64,000 nt of DNA. It comes from Anisus vortex (taxonomy: Eukaryota > Mollusca > Gastropoda > Planorbidae). Of the stretch, positions 1 through 9,291 are shown piece after piece. The position numbers and the translations under genes are program-made. The notes below the pieces were generated by a model that was not told the origin of the DNA, made no database searches, and saw only the letters and a program-made list of their open reading frames with translations. The stretch covers positions 22,760,301 to 22,824,300 of the forward strand of contig OX421506.1 of the NCBI GenBank assembly GCA_949126835.1. Reading direction: 5' to 3'. Each line of letters starts with the position of its first letter. The stretch's first letter is position 1.

Positions 1-596
1 AATAGATGAAAAATTTCGTTTTGAAGTAAAGGAATAAAATTGAAAGAATTGTGTCAAACGATGAAGAGTAAAGTAAGGAAAAATAGAGATAATGGGAAAG
101 AAAGAAAAAAAAAAGAAGAAATGGTAGAAGAGAATAAAGAAATGTAAGAAAGATAAAAGGAAATGACTTATAAAAAATACTTAAAAAAAAACGATGAAAA
201 CCAAAAGAGTAAGGTTATGAACTTTCAAAAAACGTAAGTAATGAGATTATAGATAAGAAGATAGATGGTTGGAAGAAAAGAAACAATATGGATATAAGAA
301 AAGATAAAAGTATAAAGAAAGTTTGGGATAAAAAAAAAGGAAAGGAAAAGGAAGACAAAAGTAAAGAAAAGTATAAAGAAAGAAAGAGAAATGAAAAAAA
401 AAAGAAGAAAAACAAGCAGTAATAAAGCCAGAGAGAAGTCGGTCACGAAACTAGGTTTACGGACGACATCCCAATGGCATTGTTGGTCAATGGTTCTCAA
501 GGTATATTCCCAACGTACACCGTTTGATAGGTTGTTTTGTTTTAGTTAGCACTACCCAGCCATCTGGAGCCGATTTTATTGATGTATTCTTTTCAA
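1..596. other. AT-rich non-coding stretch, purine-rich on the plus strand
   Basis: The first 420 bases are A/G-rich on the plus strand (runs such as AAAGAAAGAAAG), which gives spurious F/L/S-rich frames on the minus strand. No splice-flanked coding segment or known repeat is recognised. It lies downstream of the last recognised SEC14-like exon, so it may be intron or 3' flank of that gene. Confidence 0.6.
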
Positions 597-888
597 CATG
601 AAGGCATGGTGGCCGAGGCGCGTTCGAAGCTCCTGGGTTCGAATCCTGGTGAAGGCTAGGATTTTTTTTGGCTCCCGGGACTCGAGGGTGTCCCAGCTGA
701 GTGCTACCCATGGGTACCTGTCATTAGTTGGGGGTAAAGTTAAAGACGGCTGGGCTTTGATGCTGGCCACACAATCCCCTTGTGTGCCGTGGCCACATAA
801 ACTGGTGAACGCTGCTTCACAGGCCCTATGATCGTGACGGCACATTTTGTCATGACTGTGGGAATCCCCCAATCTACCCACGCGCCAT
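597..888 (+). mobile_element. tRNA-derived SINE, family A
   Basis: The 5' part looks like a tRNA gene: an A-box-like GTGGCCGAGGCGCG and a B-box GGTTCGAATCC at 636-646. The body follows, with GTGCCGTGGCCACA and GGTGAACGCTGCTTCACAGG, which recurs in the copies at 3252-3505, 23050-23312 and 48147-48406. Such elements are transcribed by RNA polymerase III and moved by LINE proteins. The 3' end (a GGACCAAAT/GTACCCGTC type tail in other copies) is altered here. Confidence 0.75.
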
Positions 889-1160
889 GATGTACTTGAT
901 AAGGTCAGTATTTCGAAACTACCTACTCAGTGTCTTTTAAAAATGTTTGTTGTTTTAAATAATTGGTAGTTTATTTGATAAAAGTTTAGCTAAGCGTGCC
1001 ATTCATTATTAGGCTGTGAGCTAAATGTAATAATATATTTAACTTTATTCTAATTCAAGTATAGGTCTAGGACATGATTTTCAAGACGCTACTATAAGTC
1101 TAAATCTAGTACGTCTTTAACGTAGCGCGGGCCTCTATTTTCTTGTTCATTAACCTTCAC

Positions 1161-1312
1161 CTGATGTATTTTCGACCGACCAATGAAATCATGTTCCAAG
1201 TATCCCGCTTAAAGTAGGTCTGCGCCGTGGTCAGTTCCGGAACCTCCGGGACGTTTATGCAAATGATTTCCTTGATCATTGTCGGGTAATTGTCAACAAG
1301 GAGATGCAGAAT
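1161..1312 (-). CDS. SEC14-like protein, late CRAL-TRIO exon
   Basis: The acceptor is a pyrimidine-rich tract ending TTCCAG before 1312, and the donor is AG|GTGAAGG after 1161. The 152-nt exon reads ILHLLVDNYPTMIKEIICIN and then VPEVPELTTAQTYFKRD. This matches the conserved 'x-L-L-x-x-N-Y-P-E-x-(L/I)-K-x-x-x-x-I-N-x-P' core of the CRAL-TRIO lipid pocket. The exon ends in phase 2 (ATC AG|), so another exon must lie to the left, probably outside the window. The family call comes from the motif; ligand and subfamily are not determined. Confidence 0.85.
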
Positions 1313-1430
1313 CTGGAACCAGGAAGTAAACCAAAAATAAAAACAGACCACCGGCACCTTTCGATAACGTTTTTTTTATAGGTGACCCGGTTATATTTTA
1401 TAATTTTGACTTCTTGTCCCACTAACATGC

Positions 1431-1511
1431 TTAACCCTTGCCGTACCGACCTACTTCTATCTATGCTGCCTTCAGTTCCGCTATATACGCGCCCGGGACT
1501 GTAAGGGTTAA
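1431..1511. mobile_element. 81-bp piggyBac-like mini-MITE, copy 1
   Basis: A TTAA-to-TTAA segment beginning TTAACCCTTGCCGTACC and ending GACTGTAAGGGTTAA. The TTAA borders and short inverted CCCTT/AAGGG ends are the hallmark of piggyBac-type insertion. A nearly identical 81-bp copy sits at 15561-15641. It has no coding capacity, so mobility would need a transposase supplied from elsewhere. Confidence 0.6.
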
Positions 1512-1833
1512 AATCACTTTTATGTAAAACAAGCCAAATTCCCCAGCGTTGCCCAGGAAAAAATACATAAATGTATAGCCACAGACGCAATGTATATCTA
1601 CAGAAAGCTATGATAATAATAAAAAAAAAAGTATTTACTGAAAACATCAATGAAATTAATTTAAATTAAACATTGCAAATCCGGTTAAAATTAGCGCACA
1701 AATTTTTTTATTTAACAAAACGTTAGATTCTAGTACTATTCGGGGACATCCCTGGTTGAGAACCGAACACCCGTCTCTCGCACGGGATTAAATTTGACTT
1801 AGGCTACTGAAAACATTTTAGGGAAATCTTTAG

Positions 1834-1885
1834 AAACCGGTGAACGCTGCTTCCCCATCCCTATGATCAGTTTGGTCCGAAGGCT
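1834..1885 (+). repeat. SINE family A tail fragment
   Basis: ACCGGTGAACGCTGCTTCCC followed by ATCAGTTTGGTCCGAAGG matches the 3' part of the SINE copies nearby. The tRNA-like 5' part is missing, as expected for a 5'-truncated or decayed copy. Confidence 0.55.
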
Positions 1886-2982
1886 ACTGAAATTATTTAA
1901 CAATCTTTAAGAGTAAAATAAAATATTACACTTTCCGGCTTACCGGTTGACCTTTGTGTAAGATGTATTAGAATAAAACAAACAGGTGGACCTGTCTAGA
2001 CCATATAAGGCACTAAGAGCTTTAAAGATCCGATCGATTCTAGAAATCCCTTATTTATTTAAGAGTTACAGCAAGCCAGGGTGCCTTATCTAGCGTCCTC
2101 CTGGAAATTTGTCTGTTTACAGCGGCTGAGACCCCCCCGCCCATTTTGTGGGGATTTAAGTCATACATTTATTTTTGTTAGGTTGTGGGGGATTATCGCA
2201 CATCTTCCGGGAAGGATTAGACTATTGCTAACTGTAACCCCCCTGGTCCCTCTTTTAAAAATATATCAGAATAATGACATGGGGGTGATTCGTGGGTCTT
2301 TGTCCGCTCCCCCCCCCCTCTCAACTGCACCTCTTCAACCCCGCAACCACAACTATACGTTCACATGTAGTCACGACCAGATTGTAGAAGATTGTAGATT
2401 AACTAGTCTTCTGTTGCACGCGCTCTAAATCAACTGAACGTGAGCTAGACTGTTTAGGTGTCGTCGGTAAATGCCTTAGATGGCCTCATACCATTAGATA
2501 ATTATATTACAAATTTATGTCATGAAGCAAATTAATTTAATGTAGAACGAAAGACTTTAGGCTATGCTCCGAAAGATAAATTAATAGAGGAACGCGTTGC
2601 TGGTGTTTGAGTTTCAGTCAAATCGGCAATGAAGGATTATTTTGACTAGTTTTTCCTGACTAGTTTGGGCAACCCATTACATGCCTGAATTCCACTCTGT
2701 TAGAGAATTTACCCGAATGCGTCCATCATATGGACTAAGAAAAAGGGCTTTGTCTCTAAGCTTACTTTTTTTTTGCTATACAACTTCTTCAATCACTTTA
2801 CCAATCTATATTTAATCTCATCCAACTTTAGCCAAAACGTGCCACCTCACGCCTGCTTCTCATCTGTTTACTTCTGTTACATAATCACGCGACTTTCAGC
2901 TCAATACTGTCCTGTTTTTGCTTAGTTTTTTCTCTCTCTTCTATTATTATAGTAGTTCTTAACAAAGAAGAAAAGTAAGTAA
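1886..2982. other. Non-coding stretch, no feature recognised
   Basis: AT-rich sequence inside the SEC14-like locus. The missing short exon of that gene should lie somewhere between 1313 and 3843, but I could not pick it out with confidence. Confidence 0.4.
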
Positions 2983-3040
2983 AGTACCCGTCGGACCAAA
3001 TTGATCCATGTGTCCGATGAAGCAGCGTTCACCAGTTTTT
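2983..3040 (-). repeat. SINE family A tail fragment, antisense
   Basis: AGTACCCGTCGGACCAAATT followed by AAGCAGCGTTCACCAGTTTT is the reverse complement of the SINE 3' end. The copy is cut short before the tRNA-like part. Confidence 0.6.
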
Positions 3041-3251
3041 AGCAATGATTTAGATTTTAAAAAAACTAGATCGCGCATGAACGTTTTTTTTTTTGGCATT
3101 GGTTATCATGGCACATGACTGTTAACTTCCGGTGGAGGTGTATATCAGCGTAGTTATAACTATATTACACTGACCTATACAATATAACGTTTTCGAACAC
3201 TTCCTTCTTTTTGTCTTCTGAGCTTTGATAATTGCTTCACCCCCCCCCCCC

Positions 3252-3505
3252 CAGCGCCATGGTGGCCGTTCGGCTGGCATACCAAAGTTCCTGGGTTCGA
3301 ATCCTCATGAAGGCTAGTATTTGTTCCTGGGTCTAGAGGGGTGTCGCTGCGTCTACCCAGCCCTGATGGGTACCTGACTTTAGTCGGAGAAAAAGTAAAG
3401 GCGGCTGGCCACACAATCACCTAGTATGCCGTGGCCACAGAAACTGGTGACCGTTGCTTCACCGGCCCTCGGGATCAATTTGGTCCGACGAGATACTTTA
3501 TTTTT
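3252..3505 (+). mobile_element. tRNA-derived SINE, family A
   Basis: The tRNA-like head contains GGTGGCCGTTCGGCTGG and the B-box GGTTCGAATCC (3294-3304). The shared body includes CCCTGATGGGTACCTGAC and AGTATGCCGTGGCCACAGAA, and the end is GATCAATTTGGTCCGACGAG. The copy lies in an intron of the SEC14-like gene, antisense to it. Confidence 0.8.
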
Positions 3506-3843
3506 ACCCCCAATCCTTAACGGAAGTCAGATGCTTTTGGCTCTCATTGGTTCTTTCGACGTGACACAATTTTGAACCAATCGTTGAGTTAGTTTTTATA
3601 TCGACCAATCACGCGTGGGGTTGATAAATATTTTTTTTTTTATAGAAAATACTGGACACTTTTCCCATCGCCCATGGAAAAATTGAGTATAAAATGTTAT
3701 ACACGTCCCAGCATTTCCTTTTATTTATACCGGATCCAGATAGTCTACTGAACTACAAGATTCTCCGGTCTTAAAACCTCACACATGGCAACCGTAATCA
3801 CACAATGTAGACAAAACAGTGGATAATTAAGTTATCACCTCAC

Positions 3844-3949
3844 TTAGTATGGTCAAGTTGGACGGGCTGAAGTTATCTTTCTGACAGAACTGGAGGTCCA
3901 CAACGACAAGCATAGAATCCACAGCCTCGCCTCTCTCTTCGGACAACTC
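3844..3949 (-). CDS. SEC14-like protein, middle CRAL-TRIO exon
   Basis: The acceptor is a pyrimidine-rich tract ending GCTGCCAG and the donor is CTAA|GTGAGG. The 106-nt exon reads ELSEERGEAVDSMLVVVDLQ then FCQKDNFSPSNL. It aligns with the beta-strand segment 'G-x-x-V-(D/E)-x-x-x-x-(V/I)-x-D-(L/C)' of CRAL-TRIO proteins. It joins 5406-5579 in phase 0 and ends in phase 1. Its donor phase does not fit the next recognised exon (1161-1312), which points to a missed exon of 26 nt, or 26 plus a multiple of three. Confidence 0.8.
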
Positions 3950-4227
3950 CTGGCAGCGAGAACGAAAGTAGCATTGAACATTTGCTAAACATCGCTACCT
4001 AAAACTTTAGCTTTTAAATATAAATAGATTGGGTGGGGAAAACCCAGTGATGTTAACGAAAAAAACCCACCTACAACACCCTCCTAATATTTCTTCCCAA
4101 ATAAAAAATATATGTATAAAATATATTTTCGTAAACATAGTTTTCTTCTATTGTTAATTACAACAATTACAAGTGGTAACATCTCACATAGATCCCAAAA
4201 TTTCATCTCTTAGTTTTTTTTCTTTAA

Positions 4228-5400
4228 GAACGGGAAAAAAAAACCTTGTTGAGAACCGGAAACACAAAAAAGCTCTGTTAGAACAGGAAACACAAAAAAG
4301 CTCTGTTAGAACAGGAAACACAAAAAAGCTCTGTTAGAACGGGAAACACAAAAAGCTCTGTTAGAACGGGAAACACTAAAAGCTCTGTTATTACGGGAAA
4401 CACAAAAAAGCTCTGTTAGAACGGGAAACACAAAAAGCTCTGTTATTACGGGAAACACAAAAAAGCTCTGTTAGAACGGGAAACACAAAAAGCTCTGTTA
4501 TTACGGTAAACACAAAAAAGCTCTGTTAGAACGGGAAACACAAAAAAGCTCTGTTAGAACGGGAAACACAAAAAGCTCTGTTATTACGGTAAACACAAAA
4601 AAGCTCTGTTAGAACAGGAAACACAAAAAAGCTCTGTTAGAACGGGAAACACAAAAAGCTCTGTTAGAACGGGAAACACTAAAAGCTCTGTTATTACGGT
4701 AAACACAAAAAAGCTCTGTTAGAACGGGAAACACAAAAAAGCTCTGTTGGAACTCGAAACGTAAAAAGCTCTGCTAGAACGGGAAAACACAAAAAGCTCT
4801 GTTATTACGGGAAACACAAAAAAGCTCTGCTAGAACGGGAAAACACAAAAAGCTCTGTTAGAACGGGAAACACTAAAAGCTCTGTTATTACGGGAAACAC
4901 AAAAAAGCTCTGTTAGAACGGGAAACACAAAAAAGCTCTGTTGGAACTCGAAACGTAAAAAGCTCTGCTAGAACGGGAAAACACAAAAAGCTCTGTTAGA
5001 ACGGGAAACACTAAAAGCTCTGTTATTACGGGAAACACAAATAAGCTCTGTTGGAACTCGAAACGTAAAAAGCTCTGCTAGAACGGGAAACCACAAAAAG
5101 CTCTGTTAGAACGTGAAACACTAAAAGCTCTGTTATTACGGGAAACACAAAAAAGCTCTGTTAGAACGGGAAACACAAAAAAGCTCTGTTGGAACTCGAA
5201 ACGTAAAAAGCTCTGCTAGAACGGGAAACCACAAAAAGCTCTGTTAGAACGGGAAACACAAAAAGCTCTGTTAGAACGGGAAACACAAAAAAGCTCTGTG
5301 AGAACGGGAAACACAAAAAAGCTCTGTTAGAACGGGAAACACAAAAAAGCTCTGTTAGAACAGGAAACACAAAAAGCTCTGCTAGAACGGGTAACGCAAA
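4228..5400. repeat. Minisatellite, unit about 28 bp (GCTCTGTTAGAACGGGAAAC type)
   Basis: About 42 head-to-tail units built on GCTCTGTTAGAACGGGAAAC plus ACAAAAA. At least four variants occur in mixed order: TTAGAACGGG, TTATTACGGG, TTGGAACTCGAAACGT and CTAGAACGGGAAAAC. Unit length varies by one or two bases in the A-run. The array fills the intron downstream of exon 5406-5579, and its last unit reaches to within about ten bases of that exon's donor site. Confidence 0.9.
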
Positions 5401-5405
5401 TTAAC

Positions 5406-5579
5406 CTGTAAGAAACTTTGGATCAGCTCGTGTTGGAAAAACTTAAACCTGAAGAAATTGTCTTTGCCCGCGGACTGGAGGATGTCCTTGAGGTCCAGGA
5501 GCCCACACATCTCGTAGTAAACGGGCGCCCCGTCTCTGTCCACGCCACACAGGCCCCCTGGGTAGCCGTTGCGAAATAT
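5406..5579 (-). CDS. SEC14-like protein, CRAL-TRIO exon with GGLCG motif
   Basis: The acceptor is TTTTTTCTTGCAG and the donor is TTACAG|GTTAA. The 174-nt exon (58 codons, phase 0 at both ends) reads IFRNGYPGGLCGVDRDGAPV then YYEMCGLLDLKDILQSAGKD. This is close to the start of the SEC14L lipid domain, where 'Y-x-x-G-G-x-C-G-x-D-x-x-G-x-P-V-x-Y' is followed by 'L-D-x-K-x-(I/L)-L-x-S-A'. The donor GTTAA is weak and sits directly against the minisatellite at 4228-5400. Confidence 0.9.
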
Positions 5580-5585
5580 CTGCAA

Positions 5586-6618
5586 GAAAAAATATGAAGA
5601 GCGCTATAGTCGTCTTCAACGCTTCACGGCTAAACTGAAAAAAAAAGAGAGGGGGGGGGGGTCATTACATCAGCGGGTTGTCGTGACCTTATGGGTAGGG
5701 CCTAACAGGAGTTCGCATCGTACAATCGCCTTGCCGAATATTCCGTTTTTTGGAACTATTTGCCCCGACAGATAATACACGCGCAAATAGTTACAAATAA
5801 GAAAGAATTTAAATCTTACATTTAAATAAATGTCAAGAGTACAGTCAATAGATGCATGATTTTCTTACGGCCCAACTAATTCTGTTACATATTTTGTAAT
5901 CGAAGTAGCTTCTTTATCCCTGCCCTCACGCCCAGTACTCAATCCCGTTCCTTAAAACACTTAAAACCTAACACACAGTCTAACAACCAACGGCCACTTT
6001 GGTCAACAGACCCCCGCCCACTTTCCATAGAACTATAAACAAATTACGTCTTTACTTATTTTCTAACTAATCCAACGAACGCGACCCACACACGCCACAC
6101 CCTAAAATCCCCCAAAAGAAAAACACATCTCCGACAGTGGAACTATCCCGCCCGCACACCCTCGTTGCTGCAAAGAAAGATCCTGCCCGTGCCCATGACG
6201 GCAACCAAATATAGAAATGTTAACGTAGACATGTTTGACAAACAAACGGCATACACAGTCTCTATTTATCACCAGAACAACATACAGCTTGCATTTTTAA
6301 GACCCAAGCGCTCCCTCCTTCTGATTCCCCAAAGCGGTCGCTGGGGGTCTATGTTGACTTAACAAATTGAGGAGAGCACCATTTGGGGGTTTTCATTGCA
6401 TTCATGCTAAAATAACACGCAATGAAAAGATTCTGAAATAGATTCACGACATTGGAAAGTAAAGATTCTATTTTTTTCTTTTCCTCTTCATATTTTATTG
6501 TCATCGTGGCAACAGGTTAAGAACTTAAGACTTAAGAGTTTGAGATAGTTTAAACAGACCGATATTTCAACAACAACTACAACATAAGATACCTACGGAA
6601 TTAGTATATCAATTTCAT
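5586..6618. other. Intron of the SEC14-like gene
   Basis: The intron between the two 5'-most recognised exons. It contains a G-run near 5648 and AT-rich unique sequence. No repeat family known from elsewhere in the window was recognised. Confidence 0.6.
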
Positions 6619-6623
6619 GTTAC

Positions 6624-6792
6624 CTGGGGCACCTTCCAACTGCTCAACAAAGAGTTCAGCTTCATTTTTTCTTTCAGCTCCAGGCATCTTCGAATTCTCG
6701 AGTCAGCGGCGAAGACGTCGTTACCTGATACACGCAGCCACTTCTGCAGCGCTGACGTGGAGACGTCAAGTTTAGGGCCGTAGACAGGGTGC
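6624..6792 (-). CDS. SEC14-like protein, CRAL-TRIO N-terminal helical exon
   Basis: The acceptor is CGACCTTTTCCAG and the donor is CCCCAG|GTAACA. After one leading base the 169-nt exon reads HPVYGPKLDVSTSALQKWLR, then VSGNDVFAADSRIRRCLELK, and ends SSWKVPQ. It matches the helical CRAL-TRIO N region: 'L-x-(R/K)-W-L-R-x-x-x-(F)', a heptad-like helix, then 'W-x-(P)-P'. It joins 5406-5579 in phase 0. The leading base implies an earlier exon ending in phase 2, which I did not find between 6800 and the gypsy element. Confidence 0.8.
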
Positions 6793-6799
6793 CTGGAAA

Positions 6800-7470
6800 A
6801 GGTCGCTAGACTGTTTGAACTTTTGTCTCAAGTGCGACTTGAAAGTTTTAATTTGATGCCACGGGAACCCAAAAGGAATCATGTGATGAGTCTAAATTGA
6901 GCTTAGGGTATTGCTTCAAATTGCTGGGACGAATTGGACAATGGCCGTTGCGTGCTGCAGCATATAATAAGGCCAAGAGAGTGGGTCTAATCTTGGATCG
7001 TATTCTCACTTAAAGAGGTAAGGTTCAAATCTGGTGCTATATAGTCTCCCTAAACATGCCAGGAACTCATCGAAGCTGGCTAGAACCAATGACAATGCAG
7101 GTTTTAGAACTTCAGACTTGCGGAATGACAATCCATCGGGCATATTGACTGACCCCCTCGGGCATATTGACTGACCCCCTCGGGCATATTGACTGACCCC
7201 CTCGGGCATATTGACTGACCCCCTATCGCCACGTTAAGGTGGTTACGATCAGCCTCTAATCTGAATGACATCGAACGCCCTGACAATCGAACACTGCGTC
7301 CTATTCTAAGTGCACAAAAATTACTATATTTTTTTGTTAAAACCCTGATTTTCTTCTCCTTGTTAATTATATACCTCAGAATATTTACACAAAAACGTTG
7401 CAAGAGAAGACTACCCTTGCCCACCCGTGGAGAATTACGTCCCTCTCAGGTTCAGAATCGTCGTAATTAT
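6800..7470. other. Non-coding flank between SEC14-like exon and gypsy element
   Basis: Mostly unique sequence, upstream of the recognised SEC14-like exons on the minus strand. It contains the short tandem array at 7138-7225. The gypsy element inserted at its right edge, so the 5' end of the SEC14-like gene may lie beyond that insertion. Confidence 0.5.
7138..7225. repeat. Four copies of a 22-bp tandem repeat
   Basis: GGGCATATTGACTGACCCCC plus TC repeated four times without visible change between copies, which suggests recent amplification. Confidence 0.9.
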
Positions 7471-8067
7471 TGTCACGTGCGAAATCAGCTACTGACGTTA
7501 GATGATATTTTTAGTAATGTATTATTATATATTATTTTGATTCATATCCATCTTGGATCTCACAAGGTTGTATAAGAATTTATATTGATGTTATTGAATT
7601 AGATTTGATGTTTATTTGACTCGTGGCGATATGAATCTTTTGTGTATAAAGTGATTTAGATAAACTGTACCTTAATATATATGAAATCCACAATCCTGTT
7701 TGAAATTGAACACAATTTTATTCCAACAAGTTGAGATGATAAAATATAACAATACCACAGAATACATGTACCAGTATTATAATGAAACTTAATCAGTTGA
7801 GATTCTTCTATAATGAGTAAAGCCGTAATCCTATCTTTAAGAAAGTGGTCAACAACAGTCCTTCCACATTAGCGCCCAAACTAGAACTAAACTAAACGGT
7901 ATTCCACCCTCGTGCATATGACGTATTTTATCGCTATGACGTAGTGTCTAGACATATGCATGTTTTATTCCTAACACGGAAACATTTCGGGTTTAAGATT
8001 ATTTCATTTTAACTTTAGTTAATAATAACAAAACCAATATAATATGGAAATAAATCTACTCGTAACA
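7471..8067 (-). repeat. 3' LTR of the gypsy-type element
   Basis: 597 bp, TG...CA on the plus strand as written, and equal in length and sequence (by eye) to 14023-14619. In the element's own direction this is the downstream LTR. TTAT precedes it. An AATAAA on the minus strand lies at about 7964-7969 and could serve as the polyadenylation signal. Confidence 0.95.
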
Positions 8068-8082
8068 CTCGCCCCCCCTTAA
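8068..8082 (-). other. Polypurine tract of the gypsy-type element
   Basis: Read on the minus strand, AAGGGGGGGCGAG sits directly before the 3' LTR. This is the usual place and composition for the primer of plus-strand DNA synthesis. Confidence 0.8.
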
Positions 8083-8928
8083 GACACAAAGGAATTACAG
8101 ACAGCGTTAAGTATGGAATTCTTTGTAGAGTACCCATAAAATGAACCGAATTCCCAAACTATTCGTAAGATTTAATTGACTATTGGACAATCTTTTAAAG
8201 ATTAAAATGAACCATATATTACATATCCCCTTAATAACAAAGTCGCTATTATGGAATCCCTTATCACATTATCGTATCAATGATTATTAATTAAACATTT
8301 ATTTATCAATTAATATTTACAATTATGATTATTGTGTGTACAACGTTGACCATAAAACTATTACCACCAATAACCAATCCCATAGAATTGATATGAATTA
8401 CCCAAATAAGTGGAACCGATTAATAATTGATAGATAATTCTTTAGAAAGTTTAATTTATTTATAACCGATCACTGTATCATTAACTAATGATTTTCAGTT
8501 ATTATATTATTATTATGATGTCTCAATTATGACATCAAGAATATTTAAAAATAAAATGTTATAATCTCAGCTGATTTAGCTTTTACATAGCATAAAATAA
8601 GACATCCAAATTATAACATGACGACATAGAAACAAACAATTTGCAAAACACATCAATAATCAATTGAACAAACACAAGTGTGGATGTATTCAAGTTAAAT
8701 ACCGGTGTGTGTGCAATTGCTGTATGCAATAGTTACCTTTTACCTTACAACGTATGATTGTTTCTAGTAGAATTTGAAGTTTTGTTCTGTAATGTCTCAT
8801 ATTGCAATATTTCAAAACATAGTTTATTTATTGTCATATTTACAATAATATAAATGTTAATCAATACAATGAATGACATAAAAGAAAAACATTTCATGAG
8901 AAACTGACTTTATCTTCTGGTTTACCAG
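8083..8928 (-). other. 3' untranslated part of the gypsy-type element
   Basis: About 850 bp of AT-rich sequence between the end of the RNase H frame and the polypurine tract. No open frame and no envelope-like gene is seen. Confidence 0.7.
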
Positions 8929-9291
8929 TTACATGCGCGACAACGTCTCAGCGACCACATTTTGTTTACCTGGTAAATATAACACATTTAAATTATATGC
9001 TTGGAGGAATAAGCTCCAGCGAATAATTCTTTGGTTCTGTTTAACCCTGGAAAGGAAAACTAAAGGGTTATGATCAGTTAAAATATCAATTGGATATGGA
9101 GAACCATTGATATAAAAATCAAAATGTTTCAATGCCAGGATTAATCCTAAAAGTTCCTTTTCTATCACACTATAGTTTCTTTGATGCTTATCAAATTTTT
9201 GAGAGTAAAAACTAATCGGGTGTTCCAATGAATCATCACCCTCCTGAGAAATGACCGCTCCCATCCCTGTATCACACGCGTCAACGGTAAT
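8929..9291 (-). CDS. RNase H end of the gypsy polyprotein, cut off by an in-frame stop
   Basis: The same reading frame as the long polyprotein continues past the TAA at 9292-9294. It contains the RNase H motifs TVDACDTGMGAVIS (first Asp), VIEKELLGLILALKHF (Glu) and ILTDHNPLVFL (Asp), and ends AETLSRM before a stop, close to the usual 'A-D-x-L-S-R' end. The frame is intact, so a single nonsense codon separates RNase H from the reverse transcriptase. Translation from an internal ATG (9264) would lack the first catalytic Asp. Confidence 0.9.
   Translation of the reverse strand: MTVDACDTGMGAVISQEGDDSLEHPISFYSQKFDKHQRNYSVIEKELLGLILALKHFDFYINGSPYPIDILTDHNPLVFLSRVKQNQRIIRWSLFLQAYNLNVLYLPGKQNVVAETLSRM

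Larger units (their letters stand above)
1161..6792 (-). other. SEC14-like (CRAL-TRIO) gene locus, partial
   Basis: Four minus-strand segments, each bounded by AG acceptor and GT donor signals, together spell most of a CRAL-TRIO lipid-binding module in the correct order. Proteins of this family (SEC14L2 type in animals) bind and exchange hydrophobic ligands such as phospholipids, squalene or tocopherols in the cytosol. Exons 1 to 3 as seen here join in compatible phases: 6624-6792 to 5406-5579 in phase 0, and 5406-5579 to 3844-3949 in phase 0. Exon 3844-3949 ends in phase 1 while 1161-1312 begins in phase 0, so one short exon between them has not been found. The 5' exon(s) and the C-terminal exon(s), including any GOLD domain, are not recognised. 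Introns hold SINEs, a piggyBac-like mini-MITE and a 1.2-kb minisatellite. Confidence 0.85.

Noticed and set aside
636..646. Possible functional tRNA gene at the SINE head
   Set aside because: The B-box is good, but no cloverleaf with paired acceptor stem and anticodon can be drawn; the same head recurs in several SINE copies.
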